Below are positions 10,898 to 21,577 of a stretch of DNA of 64,000 bases, in pieces; the first letter of the stretch is position 1, and every line of letters starts with the position of its first letter. The translations under genes were made by a program, and so were the position numbers. The notes beneath the pieces were generated by a model. That model had not been told where the DNA came from. It did no database searches and saw only the letters and a list, made by a program, of their open reading frames with translations. This DNA comes from Oreohelix idahoensis (Eukaryota > Mollusca > Gastropoda > Stylommatophora > Oreohelicidae): contig JAMPIV010019875.1 of assembly GCA_024509875.1 (NCBI GenBank), forward strand, positions 747,501 through 811,500, given 5' to 3'.

Positions 10898-13800
10898 CTG
10901 CAAGAAGAGAAAAAAAAATTTTTAGATTATTTGACATTTTTAATTTACAACATATTCTGACTTTGTAGTATAATTCAATAATAGTAATATTATTAGATGG
11001 AAATAAAGAGAGAATGTGAAAAAGACAGAAAATGAGTAAAACATATAACTCAAAAGAGCTTGTGACGCAATATTTGCTTTATTGGTACGGTTTACAAAAA
11101 AAAAAAAATAATAGCCCCTTCAGTCATAACTGACTATGGGAATCCAGGGCGCGAGCTTGGGCATAGTTATATGGAGATCAAGTTGTTGCCCATGCTGCAT
11201 GTTCCCCCTCTCCACGCAGCCGGTAGGTCCAAAAGAACGGCAGTAGCCTGTGGGCAGAAGAGAGATGACTTTTGATGATATGAAAATGTGATGAACGTCG
11301 AAAAGAGACCATTGAGAAGAAATATAAAATAAGATACAAAATGAGTGGTTAAAGTGCAAGTGTTTTTGATAACAAATGTACTACTTTCTATCTGTTACAG
11401 ACATGAAATGATGGTACAAATTGCCAGTAAAACCTAACCTTTAGGGGTGCGGTAATGCACAAACATCTCTCTATAGTAATCATAGCGGTAATACAACTGC
11501 TCACTCTGGTGAAAGCAAAATGCATCATTGCGGACGTTAAGTACATGACTTCTATGGGATCGAAAGGCAAATCTGCTGCGGTGACAGCAAGGGTTATGCT
11601 GATACATGTCCAAACCATTGTTGTAAGGCTACCTAGATCAGAGACTGATAAACCTGAATAATAGAAAAACACTGTGCACTAGTTAATCTTTATAAATCGA
11701 AAAAGTAGTTTTGTGATGAAGAAATGCTTTCTAGATTGATAGCACATCAACAAAGATATGACAACATTTTCAACAGTTCATCATCATTTCATTCTCCTTG
11801 AAAAAGGATATGCAACTGATTCCTGTCATTAATTGTGTATTAAGATTCTTAGTGACCAACACCCCTAAAGCTCTAATTGTGTTCACTTCTTAGTATGTTG
11901 TTCTATAGGTTCTTTATGTCAAAATGCAACCAATAAAAAAATTCATTCACACTATCCTCAGTATCCGGTATGTCCACCGTGTGCTTGCAAACAAGCTTGG
12001 CAACGGCTCCGGATGGAACGCACAAGTCTCTGAAGGAAATTCCGAGGAATCAAGTCCCATTCACGTGTAAGAGCAGCTTCGAGCTGTTGCAGATTAGCTG
12101 GAGAATGTTGCCTGTAGACTCTGCGTCCAAGCTCGTCCCACAGATGTTCTATAGGGGACATGTCTAGTGATAGGGCAGGCCAATCAATCGTCACAATGTT
12201 CTGCTGCTGTAGATATTGCTGCGTAATGCATGCGGTGTGCGCACGTGCGTTATCCTGCTATAGAAGCTGCAAGTCTGGATAATTTGTGAATGCAGGAGCA
12301 ACCAATGCATCCAGAACCTCATCTCGATATGTCACAGCATTAACATTTCCACGGAAGACGTGAAGAGGCAAGCGATGGTGAAAATTGAATCCTCCCAAAA
12401 TGTGAATACTGCCACCTCCAAATTGGTTGTACTGACGAACACAGCAATCTGCAAAGCGCTCTCCACACCGTCGCCAAATCCGCATACGTCCATCAGCAAA
12501 GGATATGTTGAATCTGTGAGTCAAGTTTGGCCCAACATAAGGTCGTCTTGCAGGATGGCCTGTATCTCTGAGTCGTCGTATGGCTATCATTCGAGAGACT
12601 TGTCCACGTCTACCCACTATTGCTCTTGCTGTTTGACTTGCCGGGAGAGAACGATTCCTTACGTGACTCAGCACAATATGACGATCTTGCGCAGGGGTAG
12701 TAACTCGTGGTTGGCGCCTCCGAAGTCTATCCCGGGCACTGCAAGTGATTCCGTAATGTTCATTGAGACGTACAATAGTGCTGTGGTGGCAATTCATCCT
12801 TCTGGCAATGGCCCGCGAGCTCATTCCGGTCTCCAACATACCAATGGCTCGTTGGCGGTCGTTTTCAGATAGTCGTGGCATTTCAAGCACATGTTCTGGG
12901 TGTTTTGTCTCAACGTCCTTGTTATACCGAGTATATTGCCACAACGCATACACACTTTCAGGGTCATACCTGTTGGGAATCGTGTTGCACGTGTAACTTT
13001 CATTGTTTTCATGTAGTCTGTACACAAACCCGTGGGTTGAATCATGCACTTTCCATTCCAGCAGCCAATTGCTTTCTACCTCATGACAAACACTGGGAAA
13101 ACCCATTCCCACACTTTTTTTCCAGCTTCTCGGCATCATTATATATAATAGTGGTGCGTTTTTTAATGTGCTTCAGTATATATCCTTGGATATATTTGTT
13201 ATTGAGCAGGGCAATGTTTTCAGAGACATATAATTCCCACCCCCCCCCCCCTTTTTCCCCCCCCCCCCCCCCCCCCCAAAAAAATGCGAACATCTGTTTG
13301 CGAGAGCATGAAGTTTGGATAAAATGTTTCTGGTAGTATGTCTTACAACAAGGCAGCTGTTACATTATTCCTGAATGTCTAAATTATTTATTTTTTTTGG
13401 TTACAATAAATACGGCTACAGAGTTCCATATTAAACGAAACGGTTGAAACTACATACTGTTTTTTTAGTCCTGTCATTGATTAGTGGCATGTTCAACAGA
13501 TATGGACAAGTCAGATAAGGAAAATAAAACACAGCCATCCAAGACACGGGAAGGTCCTCTCGCAGGGAGGCGTATGATGCAACACAGAGAAAGCCGAAAG
13601 GAGTCTGTGTTGCTGACTAACCTTTTTTCTTCTAGGAGAACTTCCAGATTTGGCACCTGGAATGTTCGGACATTAAACGAACAAGGGAAAGCGGCACAAG
13701 TAGCAGCAGAAATGTGGAATATAAAATCGAGGTTCTGGGAATGTGTGAAACAAAGTGGAAGGGGGTAGACAGGAAGAAACTCATCACAGGTGAATTGGTG

Positions 13801-16800
13801 CTGTCCTCAGGACATGAAGACGAAAAGTCACACCACAGTGAAGGGGTAGCTCTTATGTTATCTAAAGAAGCACAGAAAGCACTCATTGAATGGGAAGCTG
13901 TTGGACCCAGAGTGATAACAGCCTCTTTTAAAACAGCTAAGGAGAAAATACATGTAGATGTCGTCCAGTGTTGTGCGCCAACAGGTGACAGGGAAGAGTC
14001 GGTGGGGGAGGCGTTTTGTACTAGACTTCAGGAGATTGTGGATAGGGTAAAGGGAGGAGACATCGCGGTTTTGATGGGTGACATGGGTGCAGGGGTGGGT
14101 GCAGTCGATGCCGGATTTGGGGAGGTCGTGGGAAAGCGTGGGCTAGGGGTTGTGAATGAAGGTGGGGAGCTGTTCTCGGACTTCTGTGCTTCGGGTCGGC
14201 TGGCTGTGGGAGGAAGCGTGTTTCCACGTGGGGAAAATGCACGGGGCGGCGCGGATATCACCGGACCATGGGGCAGAGGATCGGATTGATCATGTGTGCA
14301 TGTACGGGATGTTTGGATCATCGTTGCGGGATGTGAAGGTATGTGGAGGAGCGGGTGTGGCATCGGATCACCACCTTCTGATGGCCAGGGTGAAGGTGAG
14401 GGTCAGGAGATATGCAACGGTGCAGGGTTATTGTAGGACATCTGGGGGGGGGGGGGGGCGGGAAACGGGAGACAAGTTTGCGGTCACGGTATCCAACGGA
14501 TTCCGGGTGCTCCGGCGGCTGGGGGATGTGGAGAATGCAGAGGGCTGTTGGCGGCGGGTCAGAACTGTGTGGAGTGAGAAGTGTGGGGAGGTGCTGGGGA
14601 AAGGGGAGGGACAACGGAGGGCATGGGTGGCAACAGAGGCCATCAGGGAGGTGAGGGACAGAGAGGACAAGAGAGCACATTTGAACGCGGGCGAAACCGG
14701 AGTTTCCGGGGCCGGGGCTCGAGAGGTGTGCACGGGAGCAGACGGAGAAGTGGAAGGAGTGTCGAGAGAGACGGGAGGGGGTGTGTTGGGGAGTTGGCGG
14801 GGGGCAGGGGATGCTGCAGCCAAGGGAAATGTGAGAGAGCTGTGTGGCAGCACAGGGAGGCTGGCGGGGAAATGCAGGCGGACGGGTTGCCTCGTGGGGG
14901 ACGGGAGTGGGAGGCTGCTCAGCAGTGTGCGGGAGCAAGTGGGGAGGTGGACGGGGTGTTTTGGTGACCTTCTGGTGGGACTGGCTCCACAGGGCCCCCC
15001 GGGCGTCCGGCCATCGGAAGAGGAACTGCAGGTTAACGGTTGGGGACCAGCGGGAGAAGAGGTGGAGAAAGCCGTAGAGCTTCTGGAGGATGGAGGGGCT
15101 GCTGGACCTGGTGGCGTTCCAGCGTAGGCCATAGGGGCAGATGTCGACACGGCTGCAGAGATGTTGTATAGATTACGTGGTGGGGTCTGAGAGGGGAAGA
15201 GATACCGGCGGAATGGAATGGAAGGGGATATCTGGTTGGGTTGCAGGAGGGGAAGTTTGCAGGAGTGCACAAATTGTAGAGGAATGGTGTTGCTGTCGGT
15301 GCCGGGAGAAGTGTTTAACGGGATTGTCCTTGAGAGATTAAAGGAGTCCATGGACAGGAGGCTGAGAGATGGGCGGGCAGGTTTTCGACAGGGCAGATCA
15401 TGTGCAGACCAGATGGCCACTTTGGGAATAGTGGTTGAACGGGGTCTGGAATGGAGTTCACTACTGTACATCGGATTTGTGGACTGCGACGGGGCATTTG
15501 GTGGTGTGGACACGGAGTCGCTTTGGAGGTTGATGAGGCATTGTGGAAATCCCCTGGGGATCATTGATTTGGTAAGAAAAACATGCGAGGACATGATGTG
15601 CGGAGTTCTTCACGGAGGGCGGCTTGCAGTGCCGTTTGGGATAGGGGCGGGAGTGCGGCGGGAATGCCTCTTGTCTCCATTTCTTTTCTTGCTGGCAATA
15701 GACTGGGTTGTGGGGTCATCGACGGCACACAACAGAGGTGGAGTCCAGTGGACTCTGACTGGGCTGTTGGATGATCTGGATTTTGCTGATGACTTGGTAC
15801 TTCTGTTCCATAGCCGTAATCAGATGCAGGAAAAATTGAAAACACTCGATGAGAGGTCACAGCACGTGAGTCTGAAAGTACACAGGGAAAGGACAGAAAT
15901 GGTGAGAGTGGATGCAGGTAGTGATGGCAGGGTTGAGCTTGGGGAGACACCAATGCAGGATGTGGAGTCGTACACATATCTTGGCAGTAATGTGGACGGG
16001 GTTGGGGGGACAGACGGCGATATCAAAGTGGGAATACAAGGGGCAAGAGGGGCTTTCATTGCGTTGAGAGGTGTATGGAGATCGGGAGAGATCGGGAGAG
16101 ATCGGATCCAGCGCGAAAGTGGAAGTCTTCGGCTCAGGTGTGGGGTTAGTCCTGTTGTGTGGCTCTGAGGCACGGAGAGCGGCTGGGACGGCGGTCGAAG
16201 GGCTGCGGACTTTCGTGGATGGGTGCTTGCGTGGAGTAGAGGGATTGGGGTGGTGTGACGGGGTTGCCAACGGGGGACTGATGTCGGGGGCTGGATAGGT
16301 GCCGGTGGGGCGGGAGATGGGGAGGACGGTGGCGATGGGTGGGACAAGCGCTGGGGATAACTTGTTAGTGCTGCAGGGCAGTCCTTGTTCTGGGGTCCCC
16401 GGGGCGAGAGGGGCAGAGATGGACCGGGGGGGCTCACGGGGGAGGGCTGGAGGCAGGGGTGCGAGTGATGAGGAGGGCGTGGGGGAAGCTTGAGATGATG
16501 GCACGTGGCGGGAGGATTTGGCATGTGTTTGTTGAAGTGCTATGCTCCTTTGGGAGTGGAGGGTTATGATGATGATGATGTTGCTGTGCCTTTATTGATG
16601 TTACCTCATCACATCCCTTTGTTGTTTACCTGGAAGTGGAAGTGTTTAGTTTATAATGTAACTTACGGTATTTAGCTGTTCTTGATGTTTCTACTATTGG
16701 TATGACCACTGAATTAAATAAAGAGGAAAAAAGAGGGAAACCCGCGACAAAGTACTTAAATAAAACCCATAAGCGTGTGAGATGCACACACTCATGAGAA

Positions 16801-19800
16801 ATAAAGAAGTAGAAAACTAAAGAACTGAAAAGCCACAGAAGTAATAGGTTCACCGGGGATCCGAACCCAGGACCAAAATAATAGTGCAAAGTGTTAATTG
16901 TTAATCACACTGCAAACTAGGCACCATACAAACAGTGCTTTGCTAACAGAGTTGAATAGCACGACTTCTCCTTGACGTTCTTTTGCGCATGTGTGTTACA
17001 GTGTGACAAATCGGTAAAATTCCTAATCTGATGTTCTGATGGAAAGTCGGCAGAACCTGGTCGAAGCACCAAACTGACACATTTCGCAGTTCATTAATAA
17101 GGAAGTTCTTAATTCACAGCAGTAGCCGCAGAAGGAATACAGATGACACCAGATCTAATGCATAAGTAGATTTAGATTCATCGAGGTCAATGTGATGATT
17201 AGTTTATTAATATTGATTTTTGTTTGTTACTTAATCATTTTGTTGTGAGGTTGAAATGTTTTGATAAAATCGCTGCAACGATAGGGCGAAATGATAATTT
17301 TCAAAGTCTATACTGCAACAAGTAAAAAAGCACAGGAAAGAATACAGATTCTTTACATCTGTCCATCTTCTGGTGTATTTTTTCTGCAAAAATAAAACCC
17401 AAAGAACATGGACATGTATAATTTTTGTTGAGTACCATGTCTAAAGTCACATTCTGTTACTACTTCATGTTTTAAAGGAAGTGAGGATTGTCTACAGGAA
17501 TCGTCAAAACATAAATTGACCAACTTTATTTTTTTCTCTTGAATACTAAAACACCTACGTCATAGTGTGCATAAATAGGTTAACTATGACAACTTCCTGA
17601 ACTACTGCAAACGTCATAACAGTGTCCCAACAAGAAGTATAGAGATTATATACCTTTCTCTATGTGTCTCCTAACACTCTTAATTGCGATATATTTTTTG
17701 TTTTAAATGTGAAGCCTGCGACATATTGTTGCAATCGCTTTTTCTATGTGGTACAAACAATCAATATAACCACCCCTGTTAATGTAGGTTCCGCTGTAGA
17801 TTCACTTATGTCACTGGCGACCACTTCTGTTAAAGCGGCCTGTTTGTTTAACTTTAAACTGTACCAACATCAGCAGGCCCAAATGTTACGGGATAGATTT
17901 CGTAAGCATCCTACGGTATAATATTTGGTGTATAAATTGGACTGACACTCAAGACAGTACGTACGCAAATGAATAACTTGACAGAAGTCTGGGTTACAGT
18001 TCCATTATATAATATTGACAGCTTAGTCCTGGACATCAGTAACAATAGTACAAAATACTTGCATCATTATAATATGTAGTACAGTCATCCTAACGTACTG
18101 GTAACAACTGCATTCAATGTAAGTGCGGCATTCACCCCCTCGCACATATATCTCTATGGTCTGTATCCAAGGTAAGTGCGGCATTCACTCCTCGCACATA
18201 TATCTATATGGTCTGTATACAATGTAAGTGCGGCATTCACTCCTCGCACATATATCTCTATCTCTGGTCTAATCACCAGGCATCCAAGTTCCTCCTGAAC
18301 TTTACAGCGCGGGAAAACCACAACGCGCTTATAGTGTCGATACACATAAAAAAATAACATATAATGGTCTTTCCATAGACCTCCTTCTGACACGGGAAAA
18401 CGACGTGTCTTTTAATCCATCCACTCCCAAGCGCGGGACAGAACACAACGCGCTGGTAAATAACAATATATAAAGGCCTTGTAAATACACCTATAGTGTC
18501 GATACGCATCAAAAAATAACATATAATGGTCTTACCATAGACCTCCTTCTGACACGGGAAAACGGCGTGTCTTTTAATACATCCACTTCCAAGCGCGGGA
18601 CAGAACACAACGCGCTGGTAAATAACAATATTTAAAGGCCTTGTAAATACACCTTACGCGGAACATCATCGCGTCAATATAATATATCATAATCATAATC
18701 ACAATCACTATTCACCTACTCTAGAAAACACCGACCGTCTCCCACGACGGACGGCCGCAGACTCCCCTTAACAACTTAGTATACTTCTCTGACAAGTTTG
18801 CTAACTTCATTCACTTCGCACGCTTTTCTCATGAGCCTGTAAACCTCAATTCACACATGAACGCCCCTGAGTAATCTTCAACCATGCTACGTGCTTCTAA
18901 CATTGAACTTTTAAATGTAACATTCCAAGCTGGCATACTTCAATAAAAATACACTGTAAACAGAGTTACACCATTCTCTACCCACACACATGTATATACA
19001 CGTCATGTATATCATGACATTAAACAACTTACCAACAACCTTCATCCCCGTACACAAAAATCCTTAACACCTAACTCTAACTTAGAATATGACTTAACAC
19101 ATATATTTCTGCATACATAACGTATGTATCATACGTCGAAGAATGAAAATTCTCCCAGCTTTCATCACTTGTGCTTTGCTTTATTCTCACAGTATACTTA
19201 CATTGTATACTTACACTTACCCCGTGTGTTGCCGGGGCCCGAAAGGGGAGCAAAGAATAGTAACACTGCACCCTACCACGCATGTCGTAAAAAGCGACTA
19301 AGGAGGGTTGGGCATGGGGCTGTTTACCCCATCCCGTAAAAACTTTGCACAGTGGGCTGATCACCTGCTTGCCAACCAATCTGATTACGGAAACAACGAT
19401 AGATTGTTTGGTCTGTTTCTGTTCCACAAAGACGCCACTAGGCGTGGTGGAAACAGCGATAGATTGATCAATTTGTTGTTGCCCTAAGACGCCACTAGGC
19501 GTACTGGCCACATACTGCTTTGCCGGTTGGTGGCTAAGGATGGAAGAAGAAGAAGAAGATACTTACATTGCCTAGCCTATATATGCAAACCAACAAAAGC
19601 AAAAACCAAACATAGCGAGTGCGAAGTGACAAAGAAGCCAACTAATTATATGTCAAAATGTTGATGGAATCGTTTGTACATACATGTATGTCTCTATGGT
19701 TACTTTCTTTCCTACTAGAGTTACTTGTACTTGTGCTAACTTCCTTTTTCTGTCTTTCTGGTTGTAAACTATGGTTGGTTAAATCGTGTCGCGTTACATC

Positions 19801-20479
19801 TGGCGTGTTCGAACTTACATTTATGCTTTATTGTGTGAGAATGTTCGACAGCTAGCCATGTCTCATTACGTCTATCAACATTTCACTCTTCACACAAGTA
19901 AATATTAAACAATACAATCAATGTAATTCGCGTACCGGATTCATTCAATGAAAATGCCTAATGGCTACCGCATATGGACATAAAGTAAGACAGTGTGGAA
20001 AAAACGCACACAAAGACACACATGACAGGGTAATTGTAGCAAGTAAAAGATGAAATAAAATAGATTACAAATAAATATTGTAATACAACGACAGAATACA
20101 TAAATAAACGTATAAAGGGAGGGAGAACGCTGCTGTTGCGAGATGAAGCTTGTATGTATGATTGTAGTGGTCTTGTTGTCAAGGGCAACGCTGTTATAAT
20201 TAAGTAAAATGAAAAATGTGTGCAGAAAATGAATCAAATACAAAGGTATCAATTAATCACATCACGCATACCCAACAAACTGATGTTGACTGAATCCTTG
20301 AAACCTTCACGGACGAAACAAACGATGTTGATTATGTTAGTAACGATGCCAAAGATGTTAATTATCTGACAAAGTACAGTATAGACAACCCATGTATATA
20401 TTAGTACTGTGTGATAATCTATCACGAAGTTATCTCTGACAGAGTCTCCTGTATCTGACACATTGAATGTGTTTGACAT
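10295..20479 (-). CDS. Class A (rhodopsin-like) GPCR, molluscan chemosensory-receptor style, three exons
   Basis: Predicted coding join on the minus strand: 20479-20272, 11653-11439, 10897-10295 (1026 nt, 341 residues plus stop). Both junctions obey GT-AG and keep phase (1 and 0). It should be a seven-pass plasma-membrane receptor. Visible landmarks: sequon NVS at residue 6; TM1 about 26-55; LSVSD with the TM2 Asp at 75; ERC at 131-133 in place of DRY; Pro212 in TM5; CFIP at 270-273 in TM6; NSSMNIFIYY at 311-320 in place of NPxxY. The usual TM3 disulfide Cys position appears to be Tyr. Sequences of this type are common in gastropod chemosensory or peptide-receptor expansions; the ligand is unknown. 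Intron 1 is 8.6 kb and full of mobile elements. No stop or frameshift is visible, so the gene may be functional. Confidence 0.85.
10898..11438 (-). other. GPCR intron 2 (541 bp)
   Basis: Donor AAG|GTTAGG at 11439/11438 and acceptor TTGCAG|AT at 10898/10897. The inside is AT-rich, with short open frames that are not conserved protein. Confidence 0.75.
11439..11653 (-). CDS. GPCR exon 2 (TM2-TM3 and ERC motif)
   Basis: Encodes residues 70 (shared) to 141. The acceptor is TATTATTCAG|GT at 11654/11653; with the single G left by exon 1 this restores Gly70. The upstream open frame to 11672 is intron read-through. Contains LSVSD (TM2) and ITIERC (end of TM3). Confidence 0.85.
11958..12882 (-). pseudogene. 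Tc1-family (DD34E) transposase remnant
   Basis: The frame begins near MPRLSENDRQRAIGMLE with a helix-turn-helix (SSRAIARRMNCHHSTIVRL) and ends after SPIEHLWDELGRR. The second catalytic Asp (QDNARAH) and the Glu (SPIE) are present with 34 residues between them, as in Tc1. Two defects are visible. A TAG replaces a Gln codon just before QDNAR (stop at about 12,258). An internal deletion joins the DNA-binding part directly to RFNISFADGR, removing the first catalytic Asp. It is therefore dead. Terminal inverted repeats were not identified. Confidence 0.88.
13236..13287. repeat. Poly-C / low-complexity tract
   Basis: Runs of C interrupted by short T and A runs. It lies between the Tc1 remnant and the LINE. 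Confidence 0.95.
13620..14400 (+). pseudogene. LINE endonuclease domain (exonuclease-endonuclease-phosphatase fold)
   Basis: Pieces in three frames: GTWNVRTLNEQGK (frame to 13768), then MCETKWKG and a long stretch to about 14289, then IDHVCM and ASDHHLL in the 14156-15127 frame. At least two frameshifts are therefore present. The usual GDFNAxVG active-site segment reads GDMGAGVG, losing the conserved Asn. It is non-functional. Confidence 0.82.
14300..16170 (+). pseudogene. LINE reverse transcriptase, decayed
   Basis: The 14156-15127 frame carries the linker between endonuclease and RT. The 15218-16168 frame carries RT blocks: LLSVPGEVFNGIVLERL, AGFRQGRSCADQ, FVDCDGAFGGVD (normally F-D-x-x-KAFD-S-V), GVRRECLLSP (normally GVRQGCLLSP) and the intact LDFADDLVLL catalytic box. 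Many replacements at conserved sites are those expected from A-to-G changes on this strand. The antisense frames of up to 388 residues in this GC-rich block are artefacts of base composition. Confidence 0.85.
16727..16920 (-). mobile_element. Diverged SINE copy, same family as 2250-3180
   Basis: Keeps AATAAAGAAGTAGAA and, on the opposite strand, a tRNA-type B box (plus strand GGGATCCGAACCCAGGACC), in the order expected for a minus-strand copy. More diverged than the copies at 2.3-3.2 and 7.6 kb. Confidence 0.6.
18119..18275. repeat. Tandem repeat, about 52 bp x 3
   Basis: Units start with GTAAGTGCGGCATTCAC at 18119, 18172 and 18224. Confidence 0.9.
18331..18654. repeat. Tandem repeat, about 162 bp x 2
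   Basis: Units start with ATAGTGTCGATAC at 18331 and 18493. Each contains ACACGGGAAAACG and AAGCGCGGGACAGAACAC. The open frame across them is chance. Confidence 0.9.
19206..19558 (+). mobile_element. Short retroposon with GAA-rich tail and 12-bp target duplication
   Basis: Flanked by ATACTTACATTG at 19194-19205 and 19559-19570. Ends in a GAAGAAGAAGAAGA tail. Contains two GACGCCACTAGGCGT palindromes, and upstream a stretch reading GCGACTAAGGAGGGTTGGG. Longer version of the element at 5895-6107, sharing its 3' half with the LINE at 28,353-30,482. Non-coding. Confidence 0.75.
20272..20479 (-). CDS. GPCR exon 1 (N-terminus and TM1)
   Basis: Starts at ATG 20479-20477, a true ATG, and encodes residues 1-69 plus one base of codon 70. 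Ends at donor TTGTTGG|GTATGC. Read-through into the intron adds a false MRDVIN. The N-terminus is short, with no signal peptide, which is normal for this class. Confidence 0.82.
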
Positions 20480-21572
20480 TCTATCTGCTCAGATAGTTCA
20501 TGTATCACAATGTGATATAATACAATTTAGGTCTTACAATAAATATTGCAAACCAGCTTCTTCAAGACGTAACAGGAATGCTTTCCTTAACAAATGTGTC
20601 GATATATCTGAAGATTAATGTATAGCGCAGAAGACAATATCAAAAGAAGATTATTATATTCATGAGATGGACATCTCTGCTCGTTTTATTTAAATAACGT
20701 TCTTGAAAGTAAACAGTTGGCACTGTCTATGCAGAGATAATCTTGAAACAACATTTCTCTTCCATTTGATTTAGGTATTCTAAGCTCAATAATTAACACC
20801 GAATGAATTACATACTTATTATGAGTAAATTACTTCGAATGAAATTTTAAGTTTCGAATACACTCGCAGACTATGCCTAAATTCAAATTCTATAATTATA
20901 GCAGCCAAAATGTAGGTCAAATTTAAATATAACACTTGAATTTTCGAACTTAACACAATAAAAAATTCATGATTCGCATCTTTCACAGTAAAATGGAATA
21001 ATTACAACAGACGTCACATTCCAAATAACAGTAAAATGGAACGTTTCCTCTTAGAATATAATTCGGGTTAGCTAAATGTCAAAAAAAAAAAGCATAGTCA
21101 CGCTGTAATATCGATGACAAGCAATATTTAGGTCGTCACTACTGTGATAACAGTGTTTAGAGCTAGGTCACTTAAAATGGTAGATTAAATCTCAGTGACC
21201 TCACAATTTTAAGGAGAGAAGTTACAGTGAAAAGCGTTTTTTTTCCCAAACATAACTGCTGGATTTCAGTTAAAATGCAGGTTTTAACCTGCAATAAACA
21301 TAGCAATGCATAACTGAGTATTTAATTGTATAGCACTCTTGGTTGCTGTGGAAACTGCGGCAACATTGGATTTTAATGCTATATTTCATATCACTAAGGC
21401 TTTATTATTTCAAAAGTTATGAGCACCGGGAGTGAATAGGAAGCTCATCTTTGTAGTTTAAAGCTTTAATCAAATTTAGATTTTTTATGTTATGAGCTAT
21501 AGGTCTTTAAAGCAAGTATTTTTTTTAAAAATCTGTATTTGTAGTAAACCAAAATGTTTACAGCCAAGGTTG
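20480..21572. other. 5' flank of the receptor gene; no other gene
   Basis: AT-rich sequence upstream of the receptor start codon. A promoter and 5' untranslated exon may lie here, but no motif can be assigned. Confidence 0.4.
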
Positions 21573-21577
21573 TAGAG

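Larger units (their letters stand above)
13484..16581 (+). mobile_element. APE-type LINE, long but decayed, G-rich coding strand
   Basis: Contains an endonuclease region followed by RT and ends near a GATGATGATG stretch at about 16,565-16,580. No clear target duplication was found, so both ends are approximate. From about 13,990 to 16,500 the plus (coding) strand is strongly G-rich relative to the surrounding AT-rich DNA, while the first few hundred bases of the endonuclease part are not. It sits in intron 1 of the receptor, antisense to it. Confidence 0.85.
11654..20271 (-). other. GPCR intron 1 (8.6 kb), rich in mobile elements
   Basis: Defined by donor G|GTATGC at 20272/20271 and acceptor CAG|GT at 11654/11653. 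It contains a dead Tc1 transposon, a G-rich LINE, two short retroposons and two sets of tandem repeats, listed separately. About 16,930-18,110, 18,655-19,190 and 19,571-20,271 hold nothing recognisable. Confidence 0.75.

Noticed and set aside
12360..12996. 170- and 77-codon plus-strand frames
   Set aside because: Antisense to the Tc1 transposase remnant.
14428..15594. 388-codon minus-strand open frame
   Set aside because: Antisense to a LINE in G-rich DNA; Pro/Ser-rich composition follows from base bias and no domain is visible.
15820..16524. 234- and 215-codon minus-strand frames
   Set aside because: Same cause: antisense of the G-rich LINE, Pro/Ser/Thr composition only.
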